Assembly: GCA_003260075.1 (NCBI GenBank)
Contig: QLIY01000671.1
Span: 27,617-91,616 of the forward strand
Direction: 5' to 3'
Source: Phallusia mammillata
Lineage: Eukaryota; Chordata; Ascidiacea; Phlebobranchia; Ascidiidae
Length of the DNA stretch: 64,000 nt
Positions 15,001 through 23,202 of the stretch are shown piece after piece. Under the pieces are notes generated by a model that saw nothing but the letters and a program-made list of their open reading frames with translations, was not told the DNA's origin and did no database searches. How positions within the stretch are numbered: position 1 is the stretch's first letter; each line of letters starts with the position of its first letter. A program made the position numbers and the translations under genes.

Positions 15001-17231
15001 GTTACAGTTTGATTTACGAATGCAAAATTATGTTCCATGATCCGATTGGATGCAAAATACAACAATATGTGCTTTGTAGAACCTCGAGGTGATCCAAAGA
15101 GCTTCAAATCAGTTACGAAAAAGTCGAAAACTGGCAAAAATTTTGGAGTTTGTGTTGGCGATGGGGAACTACATGAACCGTGGACATAACAGAGTCTCCA
15201 AAGCTACTGGATTTCGAATCCACTTTCTCGCCGAAGTAAGTAGACGCGTGAGGGATTTATCCCTGTCATTCACATGACTGCACACAAGTTTCGCGGGATT
15301 ACCTTGTAACCGAATGCGCACATAATGCCGGGTTGAGCCTTAAAAAGGTTAGTTAGCATTAAGGCTTCGAAAGGAAGCAATTTAATTTGACTTTGCCGGA
15401 AAAGTCGCTCAGCAAGAGGGAACAGGGTAACTAAACTGACACAAATTACACACCTGATCCAAGATAAATAAAGCGATATTAAGAACAAATTCTGACTTCG
15501 GTAATCCCGCACAATGTGTTTAAATATCAATAATATATTTTATATTCGTTTTATCTTGTTTTTGTCTGTTTTCCGGTGTCCTTTATGTAGTCGTATTTTG
15601 CACAAAGGTAATGAGTCGATCAAACACTTGGGGGGGGGGAGTAATCCCGCACAATGTGTTTAAATATCAATAGTATATTTTAGATTCGTTTTATCTTGTT
15701 TTTGTCTGTTTTCCGGTGTCTTTTATGTAGTCGTATTTTGCACAAAGGTAATGAGTCGATCAAACACTTTGCATTTAAAATAGACATTGACAATTTGATT
15801 AACGCTGATTACATTTTGGTAGATGGAAAACACGAAGACAAGCGACAACAAGTTGACTTTCCTTCACATTCTCGCCAGAGCAGTTTTGAGCAAGTTTCCT
15901 GAGGTGCTCACTTTTGCTGATGAACTAAGTGACGTCAACGAAGCTTCAAGAAGTAAGAAATTAGTATAGGTTACAAATCAAACCTGGCAAGTTGCCTACA
16001 CTTAAAGAGTAGCCTGGTAATTGGTTAGTGGTTATAGGCCCACTATAGGCATCATTGCTAAACGTTAAAATCAAAAAATTCAAGTTATTAGGTTATTCTA
16101 AACCCATATTTTTTACAGTTGTGTATCCAGCTGTGCTTCAAGAGCTGCAAGAAGTGCGCCGAGTTTGGCTCGACATCCGGGACCATTTGCTCGAAACAGT
16201 TTCCAAGAATAAACATGACAGGTTCAAGTAAGTGAAAAAAGCGTGATTTTAAAAAGTTTAACAATGAAATATAAACAATCAAAAAGATGGTAAAACCCCA
16301 GCGCTTGCGAACACTTCGATGCGATTGTGACATTGCTTTTATGTTTTTTTTATATATTTAATAAAAGAAGGTGAACTAAAAACATGCTATTCACAAATGG
16401 CGGACAAACTTGTTCGTTGGAAAAGTAACTTGAAAAACTAAAAACTGTTGCAAAATGAGTTGACCTTTTGAACTCCCTGTTAGTATACACATGCAACACT
16501 TCCACCTTTAAAGCTGTGTTTATACTTGCTGCGATCTTTAAAGCCTTTGCAACCGCCGAAAATAGTTCTGGAGTGATTCGTTACAATAAGCGTTGATTTA
16601 AGTAAAACACATTTCAAATAAGTTATAAAGTGTCATCTCTCTTTCAATGTGGTGCAATACTATTCAGTTAAAAGCCTCAAAACATGCCGACAGACCATGG
16701 ACAACACAACCTCCATTCTAATTTTCATAGTTACAACTTTAAAGATTTTACTCATAAACTGATCTATAATTGCAGAATTGCGATGGAAACATGTTTAGTA
16801 CGAACCAATGGTTCATTGAAAAGGTTGGAACAACTTCATGCAGCAACTGTCAAGGATTTTAACAAAGTTGCTCAGTATTTTGGTGAAAACCCCAAAAACA
16901 TCGGAATGCAACAATTTTTTAACATTTTTGACAAGTTCATTCGTAAATTTGAGGTAAGAAAGTGGTAGGCTACATTTTTGATTTAAAATTAATGTTGTGT
17001 TAATTAAAAAAATACTAGGTAACAGTTTTTTGTTGCATGAAGTTTAAATTGAATAGCTTGAAACATTTTTTGTGGATTGCCAACCATGGCATTGTGCTTT
17101 TGTGAAATAAATTGGTGGCACAATGAAAGGCGCTACCTAGAAATGTTTTTACTTTGTTACAGAAATCCAGCGGTGAGATAAGGAAACTTGTAAAATCCAA
17201 ACAACAGATTACAATGAAACCACAAAGATGA
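1..17231 (+). CDS. GRID2IP: Delphilin (GRID2IP)-like formin, 5' end uncertain
   Basis: Exons read by splice sites and phase: 311(ATG 321)-574, 646-739, 831-970, 1140-1225, 5489-5558, 6436-6533, 6602-6780, 7180-7408, 8018-8629, 9742-9867, 11682-12820, 13079-13628, 13708-13776, 14188-14396, 14870-14956, 15080-15235, 15823-15952, 16119-16227, 16776-16953, 17163-17231 (TGA). They sum to 4584 nt, exactly in frame, about 1527 aa. Domains in order: harmonin-like helical domain (about residues 1-115, with FFIPTQHKQTFDQLL); PDZ (about 165-245; SSFGLTLRG carboxylate loop, His at the start of helix B, so class I); second harmonin-like domain (about 285-380); basic, Ser/Thr-rich disordered linker; FH1-like proline stretch with IPPPPPIPPPL; FH2 (from about residue 1100; VKRINWEKI, GNYMNRG). 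Known delphilin scaffolds glutamate receptor delta-2 and binds actin at synapses; here the role is inferred from homology. A further exon ending at base 23 may precede. The family assignment is strong, the N-terminus is not. Confidence 0.88.
257..298 (+). other. tRNA T-arm-like fragment
   Basis: A GTGGG stem, TTCGAAT loop and CCCAC stem form a textbook T-arm with B-box sequence. No matching D-arm or anticodon arm is visible upstream, so this is at most a tRNA-derived relic (tRNA pseudogene or SINE piece) in the intron just before the second exon. Confidence 0.4.
1278..1567. repeat. Local duplication joined by poly-G (1413-1423)
   Basis: Segment 1278-1412 recurs at 1424-1567 with small differences (an extra CTATAGAC-type insertion, ACTAAC versus ACTAGC). 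The copies meet at an 11-G run. Intronic. Probably an allelic assembly duplicate. Confidence 0.75.
1958..2240. repeat. Diverged tandem duplication in intron
   Basis: About 120 bp at 1958-2082 (AAGTTGACCACAACTGTTAG to TTCTCTTACAAATATG) recurs at 2120-2238 with many substitutions and no poly-G between. It looks like a genuine old tandem duplication. Confidence 0.6.
2241..4020. other. Large first PDZ intron, nothing recognised
   Basis: Part of the 4.3-kb intron 1226-5488 that splits the PDZ domain. Short open frames here (for example 2309-2578, 3602-3796 and the reverse frame 2836-3135) have no recognisable domains, and I see no supporting splice structure. Confidence 0.5.
4030..4325. repeat. 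Local duplication joined by poly-G (4179-4189)
   Basis: 4030-4178 and 4191-4325 are near-identical. The second lacks about 13 bases (ATAAACTTGGTTG). They meet at an 11-G run, inside the PDZ intron. Confidence 0.75.
5884..6013. repeat. Local duplication joined by poly-G (5938-5949)
   Basis: The stretch ending ACAAATTATCATGAAG at 5937 is repeated, ending at 6013, after a 12-G run. Intronic. Confidence 0.7.
7231..7931 (+). repeat. Duplicated partial coding exon joined by poly-G (7581-7592)
   Basis: 7231-7580 (most of the harmonin-like exon 7180-7408 plus its donor and downstream intron) recurs at 7593-7931 with SNPs. The second copy begins mid-exon directly at 12 Gs, with no splice acceptor. 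It should not be annotated as an extra exon. Confidence 0.8.
9600..9639 (+). CDS. GRID2IP: Candidate internal first exon of the delphilin-like gene (short isoform)
   Basis: ATG at 9600 opens MLKKYKKFKAAVTG, and a GT donor follows at 9640 in phase 1. This matches the acceptor at 9742, so it splices in frame to the exon beginning GDKKSSSSKKK. An in-frame TGA lies upstream near 9531 and no good pyrimidine-rich acceptor precedes the ATG, so this looks like a first exon and not a skipped internal one. The predicted short protein is 953 aa, with the linker and FH2 but no PDZ or harmonin-like domain. Its very basic N-terminus could bind membrane. Vertebrate delphilin also has N-terminal isoforms. 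This is inferred from splice phase only. Confidence 0.5.
10551..11202. repeat. Interleaved A/B duplication with two poly-G runs
   Basis: Order is A (10551-10658), G-run 10659-10669, B' (10670-10776), G-run 10777-10787, A' (10788-10890), unique sequence, B (about 11097-11202). The first A-G-B' path looks like the second A'-unique-B path with its middle replaced by Gs. This fits two allelic contigs placed in series. Confidence 0.75.
15480..15776. repeat. Local duplication joined by poly-G (15630-15639)
   Basis: 15503-15629 (GTAATCCCGCACAATGTG to CAAACACTT) recurs at 15641-15769 with SNPs after a 10-G run. It lies in the intron before the exon starting at 15823. Confidence 0.75.
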
Positions 17232-17775
17232 TGGATATTGAGTTATCAGCATTTTATCTCCTTCTGTTAACTGTTTCAAGTTTTTCTGAGCGCGTGTATC
17301 TCATTTTTTGTGTACTTTATTGTTCCAATCAATATTGTTATTGTTTATCAAACGCACTGTTTTCGAAATACAAATGTATTGAAAAAGGATTGGCATTATT
17401 CCAGTTAGTCACTTTTTGCAATTTTTTGTAGCTCACAAGTATAATTGCTTAAATTGCCAAAGTAGACATGAGAACTCAATGTAACTGGGCACTTTGACAC
17501 TGAGGTATGTATAGGAAAGTATTTAGTTCAGTACTTGTTGAGTAACTGTGTTTTGTTGCTACCTTACAATGTACTGTTGCAACGAACGATGTTTTCCCAA
17601 AACTAGACGTTGTAATAATACCCACTACAAGCAACCTTGAAATACTTTTGACTGTTAATACAATTATGTTGGTAAAGTTAAAAGCTAAAACCGTCGCGCA
17701 GACAGACGGTTTTGTACCAATCGTTATGCTGGCAGCAGGAATCAATGAGCTATTTTTGCACGGTAAAACGCCATC
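17232..17775. other. 3' flank of the delphilin-like gene
   Basis: Presumed 3' UTR and spacer. I find no AATAAA or ATTAAA between the stop codon and the tRNA gene. The nearest AATAAA is at about 17937, beyond the tRNA. No open frame of interest. Confidence 0.4.
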
Positions 17776-17847
17776 GGGGGTATAGCTCAGTGGTAGAGCA
17801 TTCGACTGCAGATCGAGAGGTCCCTGGTTCAAATCCGGGTGCCCTCT
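17776..17847 (+). tRNA. tRNA-Cys (anticodon GCA)
   Basis: 72-nt cloverleaf. Acceptor GGGGGTA pairs with TGCCCTC (one G-U). The D-arm is GCTCAGTGGTAGAGC, the anticodon arm TTCGACTGCAGATCGAG has a central GCA, and the T-arm is CCTGGTTCAAATCCGGG. The discriminator base is T, as expected for tRNA-Cys, and a T-run for Pol III termination follows directly. A- and B-box promoters are intact. Confidence 0.95.
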
Positions 17848-18241
17848 TTTTACCTTTCCATTGCTTTAAACATTACTTTTTGACTTTAATTTGCAAACTA
17901 TATGTAACATGATAAATGTAATAAGTGTATTGGGTAAATAAAACAAGTCTGATCTTCTGTAGTCTTAGTTTATAGAAATCTTTTGGTAATTATTAAGTTA
18001 GGCTTAACAATATTCTTTGACAAGTAAGAATGTTTAACACAAGCTAATTTACATACCAGTAAGAATTGAATACTGTTGTAAATTCATCGCGGGGGTCTCA
18101 AGGGGGGGGGGCTTTTTACTGTTAATCTAATTATGTTGGTAAAGTTAAAAGCTAAAACCGTCGCGCAGACAGACTGTTTTGTACCAATCGTTATGCCGGC
18201 AGCAGGAATCAATGCGATACTTTTGCACGGGAAACGCCATC

Positions 18242-18279
18242 GGGGGTATAGCTCAGTGGTAGAGCATTCGACTGCAGAT
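18242..18279 (+). pseudogene. tRNA-Cys copy truncated at a poly-G run
   Basis: Identical to the first 38 nt of the tRNA at 17776, then interrupted by Gs (about 18280-18291). Sequence resumes with material that lies downstream of the intact tRNA (near 17932). It is part of the second allelic-looking copy of this locus, so it is probably an assembly artefact and not a real tRNA pseudogene. Confidence 0.75.
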
Positions 18280-18589
18280 GGGGGGGGGGGTGGTAAATAA
18301 AACAAGTCTACTCTAGTCTTAGTTTATAGAAATCTTTTGGTAATTATTAAGTCAGGCTTAACAATATTCTTTGACATGTAAGAATGTTTAACACAAGCTA
18401 ATTTACTTACCAGTAAGAATTGAATACTGTTGTAAATTCATCGCGGGGGTCTCAAACCAGTCGAAGTCAGATCAGAATGAAATCTGAAGCCACCCCAAAA
18501 CACATTATCAAGCTATACTGTGATGCAGTCGAGTGACGTAATCCGCGATGATTTTGAGAACAAACGTTCCGGTGCATCTAAAACATACA

Positions 18590-19197
18590 AGATCGCTTGG
18601 TGCACCTTAACATCACTTTAATATCGCTTGGTGCACGGGGGGGGGGTATATCGCTTGGTGCACTTTCGTATCGCTTGGTGCACCTTAACAACACTTTAAT
18701 ATCGCTTGGTGCACATTTATATCGCTTGGTACACCTTCATATCGCTTGGTGCACCTTTACAACACTTTAATATCGCTTGGTGCACATTTATTTCGCTTAG
18801 TGCACTTTCGTATCGCTTGGTGCACCTTAACATCACTTTAATATCGCTTGGGGTACCTTCATATCGCTTGGTGCACCTTCATGTCGCTTGGTGCAACTTA
18901 ACATCGCTTGGTGCATATTTATATCGCTTGCTGGTTCGCCCTTATGTCGGTTGGAGCATCTTTATTTCGCCTGGTGCAACTTTGTATTGCTCGGTGCAAC
19001 TTTATATAGGTGCACCTCTACTAAGCGAATGTAGCGATATAAAGGTGCTCCACGTGGCATAGCGGTGCACCAAGCGATATAAATGTGGACCAAGCGATAA
19101 AAGATGCACCAAGCGATATAAGGATGCGCAAATTGATATAACGGTGCGCCAAGCGGTGCTGATAATGCACCAAGCGATCCTGTATATTTTAGATGCA
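18590..19197. repeat. Inverted minisatellite, unit about 17-20 bp (ATCGCTTGGTGCACCTT)
   Basis: From about 18590 to 19000 variants of TATCGCTTGGTGCACCTT repeat in direct orientation. From about 19040 to 19195 the complementary unit GTGCACCAAGCGATATA repeats. The array therefore switches strand near 19010-19035 and could fold into a long imperfect hairpin. A G-run lies at 18637-18646. Open frames across it are by-products of the repeat. Confidence 0.85.
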
Positions 19198-19457
19198 CCC
19201 CAAACGTTCTGATATGTTTTGAAGGGTCCAGTTGCTTTATGTTTTAATGGAGAAACTAATTTCATAATTTTCAAAATTATTAATTTGTTTTTTTTAAATA
19301 CAAAAATCCATAGCAAGTGAGAGTCACACTGATTAACAACTTAGTAAAACATGTAACGTGTGGAACGCCACAAAAGGGAAATTGTCCACGCAAATAGTTG
19401 CTGCAAATCTTGCGAACAGGTCAAAATGCAGAGACAGTTTAATTCTACAGTCTACAC

Positions 19458-20228
19458 CAGCGTGGTCCAACTGCAGGCCCGCGGGCCAATTGTGGCCCGC
19501 TAGATAATTTTGTTGGCCCGCGAAAGTCCCAACATTGTAAAGACAACTATAAGTGTTGTTTTCAATAATTCAATGTTTTATTAGTGTGAGGATTTACACA
19601 CACTAAATACTGCAAAATCTCCTATTGTGACGTATGACAAGGCATTGTTATGTAATAAAGGGTTCTTCTTTAAACCGTGCAGGGGCATTTTTGCGCTAGA
19701 GTGGAAACTGGATGTTTTTGACAGCTTCTACTTGGTAGAGCTATTAACACGATATGTTTCAGCAGATCCAAAAGTGCTTACTTTTCGATAGGTAGCGTAA
19801 AGAGCTGAACTATTTATTTAGCGGATAAAGAGGGGTTGGTTTGGGATGCAAGTTTTTGAAAATATTGCATTAGTAACTAGTTTTATTGAATTTCAAATGC
19901 TAATACCTTAGCCCGACCCGAATAGCCCTAACCGTTAGCATTTTTTGAGATATACCGTTTTAAATGAAAAAAGTGCTCTTGGCGCCACCTATCGAAAATT
20001 AAGCACTTTTGGATCTGCTGAAACATATCGTGTTAGTAGTTCTACCCTTCTACTTAGTAAAAACTATAAAAATAAAAATAAACTTATCTATAGATAAAAC
20101 AAGGTGTAGAGTTACCCTATAGAGTTTGGCCCAGAAACAAGTTTTTCCTGCAAAAATTTAAACCTTGGCCCGCGTAGTAAGTTAACGATTTTAAATGGCC
20201 CGCAACAAAATAAAGTTGGACCACCCTG
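19458..20228. mobile_element. hAT-type non-autonomous element, 771 bp
   Basis: Terminal inverted repeats CAGCGTGGTCCAACT and AGTTGGACCACCCTG. Perfect 8-bp target duplication GTCTACAC on both sides (19450-19457 and 20229-20236). No transposase frame. It carries another element inside. Confidence 0.9.
19733..20046. mobile_element. MITE nested inside the hAT element
   Basis: Arms run from GGTAGAGCTATTAACACG to the complementary CGTGTTAGTAGTTCTACC, extending about 60 bp inward (AGCAGATCCAAAAGTGCTTA). A perfect 8-bp duplication CTTCTACT flanks it at 19725-19732 and 20047-20054. It inserted after the host element. Confidence 0.8.
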
Positions 20229-20342
20229 GTCTACACAAAGTCCGTTACCTAAAACGCTTTCCCCCCCCCCAAATGGCCCGCAACAAAATAAAGTTGGACC
20301 ACCCTGGTCTACACAAAGGCAGTCCGTTACCTAAAACGCTTT
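20193..20342. repeat. Local duplication joined by poly-C (20261-20270)
   Basis: The hAT 3' end plus flank (20193-20260) recurs at 20271-20342 after 10 Cs, with a 3-base difference (CACAAAGTCC versus CACAAAGGCAGTCC). Same junction type as the G-runs, read from the other strand. Confidence 0.75.
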
Positions 20343-20518
20343 AAAATGAAGAAACGCCACAAAAAGCTCAACAACTGTTTTGGGAACCGGAGGATAATAA
20401 ACAACAAGGGAAATACCAGCAATCACTATCACACACCTACAAACGAACTGCGAATCAATGCGCTACTATGATGTCACACACAATGCTTACCAAAGCTATG
20501 TTGGATGACAGTATAGAT

Positions 20519-20757
20519 CAGTAGTTCCAAACCTTTTTCGACGAATTCCTTTCTTAACAATTCAAAACATTTACATTCCACCCCAATATGCTAGATAGTA
20601 GATGCTTAACCATACAAAGATCATTAAAAATAGGGTATTTTGTCAACTTTTGAGATCATATTATCAGAGTTAAAGTGTCTATATACAAACATCATGTAAA
20701 TAATTAGAGTAAATTTCGCGGCAAGTTTTGAAATTCCTCCCCGGTTGGAAACCACTG
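20519..20757. mobile_element. hAT-like MITE, 239 bp
   Basis: Ends CAGTAGTTCCAAACC and GGTTGGAAACCACTG are inverted repeats. The flanking 8-mers GTATAGAT (20511-20518) and TTATAGAT (20758-20765) match at 7 of 8. Confidence 0.8.
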
Positions 20758-20769
20758 TTATAGATCTAT

Positions 20770-23202
20770 ATGTATAAGGTAAGGTTACCGCACAAGAACA
20801 CTATGAGCGAGATGACATCCTAATGCCATTACAGTTATATAAACAGTAATTCTTGTTTACTTGTAGGCTATATAGATGTACAAAGCGACTCACCGATAAA
20901 ATCTTCAACACGACAAAAAACACCTTTTCAGAACGACTGACATGACACCGTGCTCAACTAAAGTCAGGAACTAAGAGAATGGGACGACTTTGCGATTGCG
21001 TTATCAGAGAAAACTGGCAGTTAACTGTTACGTCACACAACGCAATTGATTGAAACACAAGTTGTGGCGGGAAAAAGGGATAAATAGAAATCGGCAATTA
21101 CTGGCAAATAAAATGTAATAAAACCCTAGCAAACGTCAATATGTTCCGACTTGAAATTTAAAATATCTGTGATGACGATTATGATTGAGCTTTCTGTCAC
21201 TCTATTTCTCTTCAAACATGGGTTAAGCGCATCAAACCATTCAGCCAAATACTCTTTCATCTCAGTCCAAAGGCAACACATGTATCAACCCATGGATGAG
21301 ATTTGTGCTGTTTATTTGAAGCGGTGCTATTCAACCTATAGGATTCTAATGGTCCGTGAGATGATTCTAGACTATAGACTAGAGGTCTTGATTACAACAA
21401 TACTGGAAGCTTTTCAAAGTTTTCAAAATACTGACTGAATACCCTCAATATTAAATATTTTTTAGGGTACTGTGCATTATTTTAAGTTTAACCCAGAAGA
21501 AGAAAATATACAACCTAACTGTATATTTAGAGCTCTTTCACTTGGGTGTAGGCTGGCCTGATCAATTGCTAAAGAGGGTCCTAGAAAGCCTGCGAACCAC
21601 TAATTTATATGATTCAAGCAAACGTACCGTTTTTGGGGCTTTGAAAACTTTCAATCCACAAACAATAAGTTTAATGGCTGTTATTTATTCAATCATTCGC
21701 GGATCCAAATACATAGAGCCATAGAGCAGCATACATTAAACGTTGTGGTTGAAAGCGCGACGGTCAATATAGAAAGAAACGGTATCACAACTACTGCGAG
21801 CAGACCGTCCACGCATGGAAGGAAAATGAAACGCAACAGAAAATTAAAATTTACAAAATACAACAGCGGGAGGCGCGACAAAAAGGGAAAATAAAAAATC
21901 CATAGCAAGTGAGAGTCTGTGAGGTACTGCGATACATTCCGGTTACTGGCAATGGCAAGAATACTGTGGGTGAAGGGACAGTGGGAGGTATGGCTCAATA
22001 TCAAACAAACGCAAGGGAAAATTACGTTAGAAAGGACTTCCCTTGATTGTATTACATAAGGTGGACCAATGTCGCGCTTGTTCCATTTAATAAGAGTATG
22101 AAAATCAAACATACGTATGCTCCTGGATAGCAAGTAAGGGGCTGTAAACCAACTTCTGCGTAAATAAAATATTCCCACTTTTCACGCATGGTAGAGGTGT
22201 AGAGTTGATCGTGAAAAATTGGTTTTTCGTCTAAACTTATAAACACGTTTGTCAAAGCACGAGGATTAGGCGGGTATGAGGCAGAGCAGCGAAAACACCT
22301 GTTTTTTGGTCGTGAAGCGCATGTTAAACATGTTATAAGCAAGCGAGGCAGTCACCGAATCTGTCGAATGAATGGGACGGAGCGAGGGGATTGACTTTCG
22401 CAATAGAAATCACAGTGACCCGAATTCTTATAGTGTTATTTACCTTTTTCCAAAAAACTTATAAAATCTTGATTTAGCATGTACATCCTGAGGGTTAATT
22501 ACATGGATATGTTGGTAGCTATATGTGTACAACAATAAAAACCGGCCGAAGCAAACCCGATGTTTGCAGAAGGTTATTTGATATGTTCTGCCATAAGTGG
22601 TTTATGCATGACGTTTGGCATAGCAAAAAAGAAGCAAAAAATGTACAGAAAAAATACGTTGTGGACGGAATCTTCGTGAGGCATTTTTGGCAAACCTTAA
22701 AAATACGTTTTGCTACGAAAAGACGCAAAAAAGGCTCAGAATGAGATTTTTAAATGGAGGTTTTCCGGAGGTAGCAAACCAACTGGAACTAAAACACCAC
22801 CGAATAATGTACGTATGAAGAATAATGATAATGATACAAACAAAAGGATTGTATTCAGCCGATAGTGCAGAGGCAAAATACTAACTGTCGTGGTTATTCA
22901 TTTTTACACATGGTGTTGCTACTTGTTTTCTACACACAAAAGGGCTAGTGAGATGTACCACTTGATTTGCAGAACGCGAAGTGCTGGAGGAAACAAAACT
23001 GCGACAGTAACTATAATATGGTGTAAAGTAAAATACCTAGAGCACCACTCAACTACAAGAAGCGTCAAGCAATTTTAGATGTCTAAAATCTAATGCACTG
23101 CTTATGCACTGTGGGCGGCGATCTGTACACGCGTAATGGGTCCAAGCACATCTGGACTATTCTCAGGAACGAAAATCATAAATAAACTTAAATCACGCTG
23201 CT
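20770..23202. other. Intergenic, no gene recognised
   Basis: Several 60-160-aa open frames on both strands (for example 21151-21438 and 21693-22178) show no domain or splice context I recognise. A 22-bp string beginning AAATCCATAGCAAGTGAGAG occurs at about 19304 and again at about 21895. The far end is probably the ROR 3' UTR. Confidence 0.4.

Larger units (their letters stand above)
17640..18456. repeat. Duplicated tRNA locus with poly-G at 18102-18111 and about 18280-18291
   Basis: 17640-17813 recurs at about 18115-18279, and 17932-18101 recurs at about 18292-18456, with scattered SNPs (GACAGACGG versus GACAGACTG; GCTGGC versus GCCGGC). The middle of the second copy is missing and replaced by Gs. 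Confidence 0.75.

Noticed and set aside
18590-19197. CRISPR-like array
   Set aside because: No constant repeat/spacer alternation, units are contiguous and degenerate, and the genome is eukaryotic.
18706-19316. Open frames with repeated YRLVH-type peptides
   Set aside because: By-product of the minisatellite unit; occurs on both strands in step with the repeat.
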